A DNA stretch of 64,000 nt from Thiobacillus sp. (lineage in GTDB: Bacteria > Pseudomonadota > Gammaproteobacteria > Burkholderiales > Thiobacillaceae), in assembly GCA_024709425.1 (NCBI GenBank), contig JANJWS010000012.1:1-64000 (forward strand), in the 5' to 3' direction. Positions 15,409 to 25,620 of the stretch are shown piece after piece. Position 1 is the stretch's first letter; every line of letters begins with the position of its first letter. The position numbers and the translations under genes were made by a program. The notes beneath the pieces were generated by a model. It was given only the letters and a program-made list of their open reading frames with translations. It ran no database searches and was not told where the DNA came from.

Positions 15409-16973
15409 GCCGCGCCTCCCTTGCTGTGTGTGCGGTTCCACGCTGCGTCGGCCCTGGCGAGCGCGGCCAGGCGAATGATGCCGCGCGCGCCGACGCCTTC
15501 TTCATGGGCATTCCTGACGGCGGCTTCGAGCCAGGTGCGGAAGGTCTCGCCCGGCTTGCCGCTCGCGGTGTCCCAATCCTCGTCGCCTTTCTTGCACATT
15601 GCGGAATCACCTTCGAACAGTGCCGCCAACAGGGGTTCGCGGCCGGGTTGGCTGACGGCGGTTTCCTGCACGCGCCCCCACTGGGAGGCGCCCGGGCCGC
15701 ACGCCAGGTCCGGGGCGATGCCGTTGTAGCGGCGCGCCGATGCGTAGGTGCCACGCAGTTCTGCAAGCGTCTTTTCCGCCCAGGCGTTGGCTTCGAATTC
15801 GCCCTTGTCGCGCTGCTCGCCCGCGGTGAGCCAGGCGACGAGGGGATGATCGGGCCTGGCGGGCGGCTTGGCCGGAATTGCCGCGGCGGCGGCGACGAAT
15901 TCGTGGTTGCGCTGCAACAGCAGCCGCGTCAGCGCGGGGTCGAGCACGATTTCTCCAAGCCCGGCCTCGCGGTGCTCGCCCAGGCTGGCCGCGAGCCGGG
16001 CGCCGAGTTGGGCCTCGGCGGCCGGATCGGGGCGGCGATCGAGCCGGTAGCAGAGCACGCTGCCGGCGCCGATGACCTGGCGTTCGAGATCGTGGCTGCC
16101 GCGCCGGGCGTTGTAGGGCCGGTAGCGGCGGGGTCGCACGAAGGTCTTTTCCACCGCGCCGCCGCCGGAGAGGATATCGGCGAGGCCCAGGTCGGCAAGG
16201 CTGGGGGTGTAGGTGGGCATGCCGGTCCGGATGTCACGCACGGCGAGGTCGGAAGCGAGCCAGAGGACGAGATGCCAGGCGCCATCCAGCTCCGCGAGCG
16301 GCAGGCAGGGCGAGGCAGCGGGCGCGGGCTGCGTTGCGGAGAGAATGCGGGCGCGGCCGTACTGGGCGGAACGCGATCGGCCGAGGTGGAGCACGCTGCC
16401 CAGTTGCGCATGCAGCGTTTCGAGGAGACCGGCGTCGTCCGCGGTGATGCGGGCGCGGAAGCGCTGGCCGCGCGCGAGGGCTTCGTAGCCGAACAGCTGG
16501 CTCTCGGCCGCGCTGCCGGTGGCGCGGTCGATGGCGGTTTTCATTCGGTAGCGGGTGCGGGGACGCACATGTGCGTCGGTCTCGCCGACGAAGCCTTCGC
16601 GGATCTGCTGGGCCTGCTGGAACGCGCTGTCTTTCACGCCGACCGCGACCAGGCTGGCGATGGCGCGGGAATCCCAGCGGCCGTCGCGCTGCGGGGCGTC
16701 GCCGCCCTTGTCGCTGTGCCAGGCGAGCGGCACGGGCCAGGTGCCGCGGTCGCCGGCGGTGAGCGGCCGCGCATCGCCGAAGCGCACCCGCCCGGCGTGG
16801 AAGAGGTCATACATGCGCGGGTCGTTGGCGTCATACATGCGGGATGCCAGCGCGCCCAGAAGCGTGGCACCGGGGATGTACGGCAGGCAGCGGTGCTGTC
16901 CGGCGGTCGCGCTGGCGCGGCTGACGACGATTTCGTCCGCCAGTTCGAGGTCGAGTACCAGCTCGTGCATCAT
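15405..16973 (-). CDS. csx10: Csx10, type III-D RAMP protein
   Basis: A 522-residue protein beginning MMHELVLDLELADEIVVSRA. Csx10 marks are CLPYIPGATLLGALASRMYD, FHAGRVRFGDARPL with PVPLAWHSDKG, RPRTRYRMKTAIDRATGSAA with QLFGYEAL, and LHLGRSRSAQYGRARI. In III-D complexes Csx10 takes the Cas5-like place near the crRNA 5' tag. The first ATG (16973) overlaps the upstream stop as ATGA; a second ATG follows at once. Its presence is the main reason for assigning the locus to subtype III-D. Confidence 0.9.
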   Translation of the reverse strand: MMHELVLDLELADEIVVSRASATAGQHRCLPYIPGATLLGALASRMYDANDPRMYDLFHAGRVRFGDARPLTAGDRGTWPVPLAWHSDKGGDAPQRDGRWDSRAIASLVAVGVKDSAFQQAQQIREGFVGETDAHVRPRTRYRMKTAIDRATGSAAESQLFGYEALARGQRFRARITADDAGLLETLHAQLGSVLHLGRSRSAQYGRARILSATQPAPAASPCLPLAELDGAWHLVLWLASDLAVRDIRTGMPTYTPSLADLGLADILSGGGAVEKTFVRPRRYRPYNARRGSHDLERQVIGAGSVLCYRLDRRPDPAAEAQLGARLAASLGEHREAGLGEIVLDPALTRLLLQRNHEFVAAAAAIPAKPPARPDHPLVAWLTAGEQRDKGEFEANAWAEKTLAELRGTYASARRYNGIAPDLACGPGASQWGRVQETAVSQPGREPLLAALFEGDSAMCKKGDEDWDTASGKPGETFRTWLEAAVRNAHEEGVGARGIIRLAALARADAAWNRTHSKGGAA

Positions 16974-17569
16974 GCGGATTCCTTGAACGAGAGCGAGACG
17001 CGGCCGAAGCCACGGTTGCGGTGGGCGCCGAGCGCCCGCACGAGGGGCAGGGCCGTGCGCAGGAGATCGAAACCGGGGCCGGCGTGCGGCTCGCTGCCGA
17101 TGCTGATTTCGGCGACCAGCGCCATGGGCACAACGGTCTCGATGCCGCGCAGCGACGATGGGCTGGCGGTGCCTCTGGCGTGGTCGATGCGGGTGGAGAA
17201 GTGCTCGCGGAACAGGCGCTCGCGGTAGTCCTTGCCCTCCCCGGAAGCGAGCCATTGGGCGACGTCGTCCGGCAGGCGCGCATCGCTCGCATGCAGGACA
17301 CCCGGCATGCCGTGCTCGGCACCGCCATCGCCGTGGCCCGGCCTGCCGAAAAGCACGCCCAGGAGCGCCTCGGTTTCGGCGCCGGCTGCGCGCCATTCGG
17401 CCAGCCGTTCGGTCGCGTCGCGCAGCACGCCCTTGAGCATGCGCCCCGGAACGTAGGGCAGGCCATACTCGTCGCGGTCGACGATGGCGTCGAGATGGGC
17501 GCCGCGGCCACGGCCGCTGCCGACGTGCCACAGGTCGTGGAATTCAAGCTGCAGGGTGCGCGTGTTCAT
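16970..17569 (-). CDS. Csm3-like RAMP protein
   Basis: A 199-residue single RAMP domain: LQLEFHDLWHVGSGRGRGAH, then DEYGLPYVPGRMLKGVLRDA, the Gly/Lys loop shared by Csm3 and Cmr4, and a C-terminal RALGAHRNRGFGRVSLSF loop. The Asp residue used for target RNA cleavage cannot be fixed without a structure alignment; HLDAIVDRDEYG holds the candidates. It overlaps cas10 and csx10 by 4 bases on each side, so it is made together with them. Confidence 0.88.
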   Translation of the reverse strand: MNTRTLQLEFHDLWHVGSGRGRGAHLDAIVDRDEYGLPYVPGRMLKGVLRDATERLAEWRAAGAETEALLGVLFGRPGHGDGGAEHGMPGVLHASDARLPDDVAQWLASGEGKDYRERLFREHFSTRIDHARGTASPSSLRGIETVVPMALVAEISIGSEPHAGPGFDLLRTALPLVRALGAHRNRGFGRVSLSFKESA

Positions 17570-19218
17570 GGACGATCCTCCGGAGCGGCGCCGGCACGGC
17601 TCATGGCCAGCAACGTCACGACATCGCCGATCGGGGTGGCCGGACCTTGCAGGCCTTCGGCAAAAAGCGAATTTCCCGGATCGATCACGCCCAATGTGCG
17701 GAGGGTTTCGTCGATCTCGGCAAGCAGCTTGCCGGCCGATTTGCCGACGTTGGCGCGCCAGCGGGCGTAGCGTTCCCGCATCAGGTGGGAGGACTGGTGC
17801 ATGAGCATCGCGAGTTCGCGCATGGCGCCGCGCGACAGGTGTTCGCTGGCGAAGTGGCCCTGCAGGGTCTCGAGATCACGCCAGTGCGGCAGGCTGGTCT
17901 GTGCGGCGATTTCGCCGACCCCGTACACCCCGAGGGTCAGGCGGCGATCCCCGCCCTCCCCGTCGCTGACGGTGAGCGTGTCGGCAAGGATCGTGTCCCA
18001 GTCGTCGATGAAGCTGGTGGAAATCCGGTGGAACAGGAAGCCGCCGGGCTTGAGCGCGCCGACCTTGTGGTGTCCGGCCTGCTGCTTGGCGGCCTTGCAC
18101 AGGGCCTCGGCCAGGCCGTAGGCGCTGGCAAAGGGCTGGCTGGCGCCGCAGAAGACGACGCCGGCGCAGGCCGTCAGGCGGTCCGGCAGGCCGGGAACGT
18201 CGAGGCCGGCGAGTGCCTGCTGTTTCCATTGGGCGAGCGCGGCGGCGGTTTCTTCCTCGAAGGCTTCGAGGAAGACGCGGGTGAAGTCGAGCGCGAGGTC
18301 GGCGCGGACGATGATGTTGAGGTCGTCGCCGGCGAGCACCAACGGCCGCGCCGGGAGGGTCTGCCTGTCGTCGTGGCTGACCAGCACCTGCCCCGTGGCG
18401 CGCCGGGCCGCGTTCCGGGTGGCGTCACCGATGGCATCGGAAAAGCCGCGGTAGATGGCGAGGTAACGCCGGCCAACGTCGTCCCGGCCGACAAGGGTTT
18501 GCTTGAGGGCGTTAAGGATGAGGCCGAGGCCGTTGCCGTCCGCGTGGACGATGGCGACGTTGCGCTTGGATTCAGGCAGGAAGGGGAAACCATAACGGTC
18601 CGAGTCCGATTCGGGAGTGAGTTCGCGCGGAAAAATGTAGCCCTTGTCCCATAGTTCAGGCGGCAGGAATTTCTTGCGCAGGCGCGAATCGGCTTTGCTG
18701 GCCGTGTGTTTCAGTCCGGCTGGGCCATCGCGCCATTCGCCGTTCTTGCCGCGGCCGGCAGCGGGCTCCCCGGTGCGCGGTGCCACCCGCATGTAGGGCG
18801 TGGCCTCGGGAAGCATGGTGGAAGGCTGGCTGCGCCGCTGGGCGAGCATCGCATACCCCGCGTCGACTGCTTCCGAGAAGGTTTCACCGTCGGCAAGGCT
18901 GTCGATCCACTCGAGTCCCGGCGCCACGTTCTGCACGACAAGGGTCCACAAGGCGCGCAACCGCTCTGCCCGGGGCCTGTCGGCGAGAAAGGCAACGAAC
19001 ACGCCACCCTCTCGACGCGAAAACGCGACGTGCGCGCCGTCGAGGCTGGACGGGTCGTCGGTTTCAGCCAGGCCGAGGGTTTCGAGTGCCGCGTCGAGCG
19101 TGGTGTCAGTCAGGGCGTCGATGATCTTGCTCGCGCCCACCATCTCGGCCAGGCGGCCCGAAGCGAGAATGTATTGCTGGATCGAGCGAGCCTCGAAAAG
19201 ATAGGCATGACAGGTCAT
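17566..19218 (-). CDS. cas10: Cas10, large subunit and cyclic oligoadenylate synthase, no HD domain
   Basis: A 550-residue Cas10. The palm/cyclase domain is recognisable: IVHADGNGLG (Asp227) and LVLAGDDLNIIV, whose AGDD (296-299) stands in for the usual GGDD, with both Asp present. The N-terminus (MTCHAYLFEARSIQQYILAS) is the Cmr2-like start. No N-terminal HD nuclease motif is present, so DNA cutting by Cas10 is not expected and defence should rest on cOA signalling and RAMP RNA cleavage. The C-terminal helical region begins ~430. The operon continues through an ATGA overlap. Confidence 0.93.
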   Translation of the reverse strand: MTCHAYLFEARSIQQYILASGRLAEMVGASKIIDALTDTTLDAALETLGLAETDDPSSLDGAHVAFSRREGGVFVAFLADRPRAERLRALWTLVVQNVAPGLEWIDSLADGETFSEAVDAGYAMLAQRRSQPSTMLPEATPYMRVAPRTGEPAAGRGKNGEWRDGPAGLKHTASKADSRLRKKFLPPELWDKGYIFPRELTPESDSDRYGFPFLPESKRNVAIVHADGNGLGLILNALKQTLVGRDDVGRRYLAIYRGFSDAIGDATRNAARRATGQVLVSHDDRQTLPARPLVLAGDDLNIIVRADLALDFTRVFLEAFEEETAAALAQWKQQALAGLDVPGLPDRLTACAGVVFCGASQPFASAYGLAEALCKAAKQQAGHHKVGALKPGGFLFHRISTSFIDDWDTILADTLTVSDGEGGDRRLTLGVYGVGEIAAQTSLPHWRDLETLQGHFASEHLSRGAMRELAMLMHQSSHLMRERYARWRANVGKSAGKLLAEIDETLRTLGVIDPGNSLFAEGLQGPATPIGDVVTLLAMSRAGAAPEDRP

Positions 19219-19282
19219 TGGCGCTTGTCTCGCGGAACGGGGTTCTGTTTCATTGAGATGGGGATGTTATTTACTTTTTTGC

Positions 19283-20461
19283 TTATTCGGCATTCGATGT
19301 GTCTACGGCACCGATTTGAATGTCTTTAGCTTCCAGGTCCAGCAAGCCGAAACGCATATTGAGGCGATCGCCGCTGGACTGGATGAGGTAGGGCCTGGCG
19401 GCCCGTTCGCCAAGGGCACGCACCAGTGCATTGTTGGCCTTGGCCTTGATCGGGTCGAAATAGGCCCGGATGCTGGCCGGGCGGCTGGAAGCAGGGGCGT
19501 TGGCCCTGCGCATCAGCGCCTGCCGGGCGTTGTCGAGGCGTGACGAGTCGGGGTTGTCGAGCACCTCCGCATAGGCGGACAGGAATTCCTGAATGACATC
19601 GGCGTGATCGTAGCGGATGGGAGGCAAACTCGCCTGCGCGCGCCTGGCGAGCCAGTAGTACAGCGCGAAGGGCGCATGTTCGATCCTGAAATCGACGTTG
19701 CCGCAGCGGATTCTCCGGCTTGTCGGGTCGATGACCAGGCTCGGCGGCCCCAGCCGCGTTTGGGCCGCCGCGACGACAGCGCTGAAGCTGGCGTTGCCAT
19801 CGGCAAGTTCGTCGGGCAATCCATGCCGGAGCCGGACGAAGGGAATTTCGGCAAGCATGATGCGGGCGTCGGAAGTGTGGATGGGCTTGTTGTTGCGGTC
19901 GAACAGCACCCTGGGAACGGGGGGCGGATAGTAGAAATCGTGGTTCGATTCGAAAGGCCCGGACACCAGAACATGCGATAGGCGGTCCTGCGGCCGTCCG
20001 TACAGAGACAGCGCGTAACCGGCGAAAAAGCCCATGGTCTTGCGGCCGCCCGCAATGGAGACATGCAGCGCGGTATTCTCGTCACGCGTGAAACGCCGCA
20101 CCCACTCCAGGATGGTGTCTGCGGCACTCATGTTGTCTTCGGGTGTCTGGATGTCTGGTGCCGGCCGACCGGAACGGCCGACGATCTCATGGATGAATTC
20201 ATTGTAAAACTGCACGCGCCCCGCCAGGCCAAAGTCGTGCAGCAGTTCGCTGAATCGCCCCATACCGCTGTCGAGCAGGGTGTGGCGCACGTATTCCGCG
20301 CCCTCGGCGGTTGTGATCACGTGCACCTCATCCGGGATGAAGGCCGGAAGAGCTGTCACCGCCAGGGCATAGACCGTTTCGGTCAGGATCTGGGGGGAAA
20401 GGCCGATGACGGCGAGCAATATTTTTCTCGGATAGTCGTGTGGGGCGCGTGGCAGGCCCAT
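19283..20461 (-). CDS. TIGR02584-family CARF protein, putative ring nuclease
   Basis: A 392-residue protein. The CARF domain shows KILLAVIGLSPQILTETVYA, DEVHVITTAEGAEYV and LHVSIAGGRKTMGFFAGYAL (the ligand-binding GGRK). A winged-helix-like segment follows (IEHAPFALYYWLARRA). It matches the NE0113/TIGR02584 family, which databases describe as a CRISPR-associated ring nuclease. I see no clear HEPN motif, so it is probably not a Csm6-type RNase. The ATG at 20461 with AGGA eight bases upstream is preferred to one 39 codons earlier. It is the first gene of the effector operon, 64 bp before cas10. Confidence 0.82.
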   Translation of the reverse strand: MGLPRAPHDYPRKILLAVIGLSPQILTETVYALAVTALPAFIPDEVHVITTAEGAEYVRHTLLDSGMGRFSELLHDFGLAGRVQFYNEFIHEIVGRSGRPAPDIQTPEDNMSAADTILEWVRRFTRDENTALHVSIAGGRKTMGFFAGYALSLYGRPQDRLSHVLVSGPFESNHDFYYPPPVPRVLFDRNNKPIHTSDARIMLAEIPFVRLRHGLPDELADGNASFSAVVAAAQTRLGPPSLVIDPTSRRIRCGNVDFRIEHAPFALYYWLARRAQASLPPIRYDHADVIQEFLSAYAEVLDNPDSSRLDNARQALMRRANAPASSRPASIRAYFDPIKAKANNALVRALGERAARPYLIQSSGDRLNMRFGLLDLEAKDIQIGAVDTSNAE

Positions 20462-20829
20462 AACAAGATCCTGAGGTTCGTATGAATAGGCTGGTGGTTG
20501 AAGAATGAACGTCGATTCGTTCAGATTCGAGCGGGTGTTCCCGCCTTGCTCATGGGGGCCATGATGGGCGGTTTCCACGCAAAAAGGTAGACCGCAAGCT
20601 TGCGATTTTGCGAACGCACCGAACGCATTGTTGCTTTTCGAACACGCCGGAGCAGCACTGCGTCAGCCGGCCACCGGCAGTGATGCCGTATCACTTGCGG
20701 TCGGGCCTTTGGCGCCGCTACAATCACCCCGGGCTCACTCATGCCCGGCGTCTTACGCATGGCGCTCTCCGCTGGCTCAATCGTCTTCACTGGCGAATGG
20801 GTTCATTTTGCAATTTCAAGGAGAAAACC
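20462..20829. other. Intergenic region between divergent genes
   Basis: 368 bp between the start of the type III effector operon (minus) and the start of the small Cys-rich protein gene (plus). It must carry both promoters, but I cannot fix -10/-35 boxes with confidence. It contains the third copy of the 12-bp palindrome at 20593-20604. Confidence 0.5.
20593..20604. repeat. 12-bp palindrome CGCAAGCTTGCG, copy 3
   Basis: Same palindrome as at 1323 and 2389, here in the control region upstream of the effector operon. Confidence 0.7.
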
Positions 20830-21198
20830 ATGCGTCAAACCCGCACCAAAACCATTCAAGAAGAGCTTGTCGTCTGCGACCGATGCCGTCGCGAGATGGG
20901 ACCGGACGCCAAGGATTTCGAACTGCAGGAGCGAACCGCGATCCGCTTCCGCGCCGGATACGGAAGCGTCTTCGGCGACGGGAATCTCGTCGAGGCGGAC
21001 ATCTGCCAGCATTGCCTCCAGGAAGTCTTCGGGAAGTATCTGCGCATCACCGAGGATGACGGCTTCGACCCTCAACACAAGTTCAGTGATGAAGCATCCA
21101 GGGCCTACCAGGAATATCAGTTGCAGCAAGTCCTGGCGACGGAAAATTTCCTGAGGAATTTCCGCGAGGCGGTCCAGGCCAAACAGCAGAAAGACTAA
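20830..21198 (+). CDS. Small two-CxxC protein, function unknown
   Basis: A 122-residue protein with a strong AAGGAGAAAACC ribosome site. CDRCRREM (~residues 16-23) and CQHCLQEV (~58-65) are a pair of CxxC knuckles that probably bind zinc. The C-terminal half is charged and helical (DEASRAYQEYQLQQVLATEN). It is divergent from the CRISPR effector operon. A regulatory or nucleic-acid-binding role is possible, but nothing beyond the Cys pairs supports one. Confidence 0.7.
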   Translation: MRQTRTKTIQEELVVCDRCRREMGPDAKDFELQERTAIRFRAGYGSVFGDGNLVEADICQHCLQEVFGKYLRITEDDGFDPQHKFSDEASRAYQEYQLQQVLATENFLRNFREAVQAKQQKD

Positions 21199-21208
21199 CG
21201 TTCCAGCG

Positions 21209-21226
21209 CCCCGGCAAGTGCCGGGG
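21209..21226 (+). terminator. Possible terminator hairpin
   Basis: CCCCGGCA-AG-TGCCGGGG, an 8-bp GC-rich inverted repeat 11 bases after the stop of the two-CxxC gene. There is no clear T tract, so termination is uncertain. Confidence 0.4.
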
Positions 21227-21248
21227 CACGTTGTCATGGACGCCAGGC

Positions 21249-21619
21249 GTGGCAATCCCTGTGGCGCAAAGCGGGCAACTCGGGATTGTGGAGGGGCCGG
21301 CTGTTACGGCCGGGGATTTGTGCCGGGCACTCGGGCTCGGGCAGCGTAACCTGGCGGAGAGGGTGGCGCCATTACGCCGAAAATCGGTGGCTACATAACG
21401 GCGGAAAGTGACACACGGCGAGCGGAGAAGTTGCGCCAGAAACTGGGCTGGCTGCACGATCTTGTTAACCTGGCGCGTGAAAAACCCAAGGGAATGCACT
21501 GGCGCACCTATCTGCGTTTGCAAGCCGAGTATGACGGCCTGGTGAATCGTTACCTGACCGGGCTGACGGAGCGGGGCATGAAGGGCTGGTGCGGTATTGC
21601 TGTTGAGTTGAGGGGATGA
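21249..21619 (+). pseudogene. Decayed open reading frames, probable mobile-element debris
   Basis: Two short overlapping frames without proper starts: one reads AVTAGDLCRALGLGQRNLAE and stops near 21395; the other reads KLRQKLGWLHDLVNLAREKP, then KGMHWRTYLRLQAEYDGLVN and stops at 21619. Both look like internal pieces of longer proteins, but I cannot name the parents. They lie between the CRISPR region and a toxin-antitoxin pair near tRNA-Ser. Confidence 0.4.
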
Positions 21620-21645
21620 ATGCGCGGTTTGAATCGTTGGTCGAG

Positions 21646-22056
21646 TTATGCCAACAAACGCACGTTCAGCCCTGCCACTTTTTCGAAACCGGCATCGCCA
21701 GTAAAAAAGTGGTGGTCGGCACCCAATTGCAGGCAACTTGCCGCCTGCAAGGCGTCTGGGGTGCGCAGGCCATGCTTCACCCGAATAACCGTGGCCAGTT
21801 CCATGACATCTTGGTTCAGGTCAATCCAGACCAGATCAGGACGGGCAAAGAATGCCGCGTAAGCGGCTAAAACGGGATGATTGTTTTCTCGCATGGGTTT
21901 GACATGGCACTCCAGCCAGGTCAAGCGACTGACAGCGATCTGCACATTTGGGTGGGCTGTAGCGATTTCTTGCAATGCGTCACGTACTCGCCCTGCGAAG
22001 GGTTGCGCGCCTTCAATGAGATAGATGAGCGCATTGGCATCCATAAAGACGATCAT
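21646..22056 (-). CDS. vapC: PIN-domain toxin, VapC family
   Basis: A 136-residue PIN-domain protein: MIVFMDANALIYLIEG carries the first catalytic Asp, SRLTWLECH a conserved acidic residue, and RTPDALQAASCLQLGADHHF followed by TGDAGF the remaining ones. VapC toxins are metal-dependent RNases. The start overlaps the antitoxin stop (ATGA), so the two are co-translated from the minus strand. Confidence 0.9.
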   Translation of the reverse strand: MIVFMDANALIYLIEGAQPFAGRVRDALQEIATAHPNVQIAVSRLTWLECHVKPMRENNHPVLAAYAAFFARPDLVWIDLNQDVMELATVIRVKHGLRTPDALQAASCLQLGADHHFFTGDAGFEKVAGLNVRLLA

Positions 22057-22340
22057 GCCCCCGCCCAGTCATTACGCTCGGCATTCAGGGTGTGATCAAT
22101 TTCTTCCTTGGAGCGGCTACCCAGTGTTGGCTGATCCAACAACCACTGCACCGCACTGACGCCATGCTGAGGTGTGGTTTTGCCGTTGGTCAGACGCCGA
22201 TATTCCGCCTCGGACAAGATGACGGCAGCCGGTTTATTGCGCTTGAGAATATGGACAGGGCCATGTCGCAAACCTTCTTCAATGACCGCCATACCCCGGC
22301 GTTTGATTTCGGAGGTTGTAACAGTATTGTTATTGATCAT
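22053..22340 (-). CDS. Phd/YefM-type antitoxin
   Basis: A 95-residue protein starting MINNNTVTTSEIKRRGMAVI, with GPVHILKRNKPAAVILSEAE YRRL spanning the usual Phd/YefM DNA-binding fold. The C-terminal tail (SRSKEEIDHTLNAERNDW) would wrap the PIN toxin. It is the first gene of the pair and probably represses its own promoter. Confidence 0.88.
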   Translation of the reverse strand: MINNNTVTTSEIKRRGMAVIEEGLRHGPVHILKRNKPAAVILSEAEYRRLTNGKTTPQHGVSAVQWLLDQPTLGSRSKEEIDHTLNAERNDWAGA

Positions 22341-22389
22341 GAACAGTACCTTTAAGCTTGTATCAGTATTGATTTAGTACTGTAGCACG

Positions 22390-22670
22390 GTGCAGGTGGC
22401 GATGATCAATGGCGCATCTTTTTCATGCCCCCGTGCTATCTGCTGTATTTGCTGTGCGGGATTGAAGACGCCGCCCCGAAAAGCGGCACAGACCGGCTCA
22501 ATGCCGGGCTGGGACGCATCAACAGCAACCACCCCCACACAGTATGCAAAACCACGCCGGAGGGGCTGGCGCGGGACTTGCGCCCTGTGAGGACGCACGG
22601 TGGGTGCTATTCCAGCGAGCGCCCGCAGCGGGGCCAGAGCAAGTCCCGTGACAGCGTGGCGCCGTGAGTG
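22390..22670 (+). pseudogene. Possible Ash-like phage gene remnant
   Basis: Two plus-strand frames together read GTDRLNAGLG, then RDLRPVRTHGGCYSSERPQR and GQS, which recalls the small Ash-type proteins of phage and integrative elements; a frameshift would be needed to join the parts. Otherwise the 510-bp stretch 22341-22850 holds nothing I can support. It adjoins the 3' end of tRNA-Ser, a common integration site. Confidence 0.3.
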
Positions 22671-22850
22671 ACGAAGTTTGAGTGTCGGATATCTTGCAGA
22701 CTGCCTGCGTAGGCAGACGAGGGGTTTTGCCCAACCCCGATACGCCAAGATTTGATCAACTAACCGATCAAAATATTGATAGTTGATTTGATAGTTGGAT
22801 CGACCGATTTTTTAAATTATTCTTATAAAACAGCAAGTTACCAGATAATC

Positions 22851-22941
22851 TGGCGGAGAGGGGGGGATTCGAACCCCCGTCAGGGTATTACCCTGAACAC
22901 GCTTTCCAGGCGTGCGACTTAAACCACTCATCCACCTCTCC
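22851..22941 (-). tRNA. tRNA-Ser (GGA anticodon)
   Basis: 91 bases on the minus strand including encoded CCA. Acceptor arms GGAGAGG and CCTCTCC pair; the anticodon stem CACGC/GCGTG encloses loop CTGGAAA with anticodon GGA; a long variable arm (TCAGGGTAATACCCTGA) is typical of tRNA-Ser; the T arm is GGGGGTTCGAATCCCCC. It reads UCC and UCU codons. Confidence 0.97.
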
Positions 22942-23025
22942 GGGAAGCCGCGCATCATACCGGAAGCGCCACCGGCGGGCAATTCGCGCACGCATCGACC
23001 GCGGCAAAAAAGTCGATACGCGCCT

Positions 23026-23053
23026 CTTGAAAGCCGGGCGGGCGCCCCCACGT
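23026..23053 (+). promoter_or_regulatory. Sigma-32 heat-shock promoter of grpE
   Basis: CTTGAAA (23026-23032), a 13-base spacer and CCCCACGT (23046-23053), close to the sigma-32 pattern CTTGAAA-N11-16-CCCCATnT. It ends 28 bases before the grpE start. Confidence 0.8.
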
Positions 23054-23081
23054 GCAACGCAGGAATCACGATGGAGCCCCC

Positions 23082-23606
23082 ATGCAGGACGAACTCAACA
23101 CCGAACAGACCCCGAATGCTACCCAGGCCGAGAAGGAGATCATGCCCAGCCTGGAGGAGTTGCTGAAGGCCGCAGAACTGCAAGCGGCGGAACATCATGA
23201 CGCCTGGCTGCGCGCCAAGGCGGAAACCGAGAACATGCGTCGCCGCGCGGCGGAGGACGCCGACAAGGCGCGCAAGTTCGCGGTGGAAAGTTTCGCCGGC
23301 GAGCTGCTGGCGGTGAAGGACAGCCTGGAGGCGGCGCTCGCGGCCGAGTCGCCCAGTGTCGAAAACCTGAAGAACGGGGTGGAGCTGACGCTGAAGCAGC
23401 TCACCACCGCGTTCGCCAAGTTCAGCCTGGTCGACATCGACCCGATGGGCGAGAAATTCGATCCGCACCTGCACCAGGCGATCCAGATGGTCGACTCCGA
23501 TCAGCCGGCCAACACGGTGGTGACGGTGCTGCAGAAGGGTTATCGCCTGCACGACCGCACGCTGCGCCCGGCGCTGGTGATGGTCGCCAAGGCCCCCGGC
23601 GGTTGA
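23082..23606 (+). CDS. grpE: GrpE, nucleotide exchange factor for DnaK
   Basis: A 174-residue GrpE. A long N-terminal coiled coil ([35 protein letters not shown]) leads to a C-terminal beta domain with [12 protein letters not shown] and [20 protein letters not shown], both typical. It speeds ADP release from DnaK. The start at 23082 follows GGAG; an earlier in-frame ATG lacks this. First gene of grpE-dnaK-dnaJ under a heat-shock promoter. Confidence 0.97.
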   Translation: MQDELNTEQTPNATQAEKEIMPSLEELLKAAELQAAEHHDAWLRAKAETENMRRRAAEDADKARKFAVESFAGELLAVKDSLEAALAAESPSVENLKNGVELTLKQLTTAFAKFSLVDIDPMGEKFDPHLHQAIQMVDSDQPANTVVTVLQKGYRLHDRTLRPALVMVAKAPGG

Positions 23607-23630
23607 GCCGCGCAAGACCCTGCGGTCGAA

Positions 23631-23658
23631 CTTGAAATAGCCCCACCCTCCCCCATAT
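23631..23658 (+). promoter_or_regulatory. Sigma-32 heat-shock promoter of dnaK
   Basis: CTTGAAA (23631-23637), 13 bases, CCCCATAT (23651-23658): a full match to the sigma-32 consensus, located in the 88-bp grpE-dnaK gap. Confidence 0.88.
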
Positions 23659-23694
23659 CGCAATCAATTCAGACTTTCAAAAAAGGAACACATC

Positions 23695-25620
<1,926 letters not shown>

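Noticed and set aside
13708-15729. A 673-codon plus-strand frame opposite csx19 and the double RAMP gene
   Set aside because: Shadow frame; Gly/Ala/Arg-rich and crossing several real genes.
17566-19218. HD nuclease domain in Cas10
   Set aside because: No His-Asp pair with suitable context in the first 200 residues.
19283-20461. HEPN RNase active site in the TIGR02584 protein
   Set aside because: Arg and His residues such as RIEH do not fit the R-x4-6-H spacing in a suitable helix.
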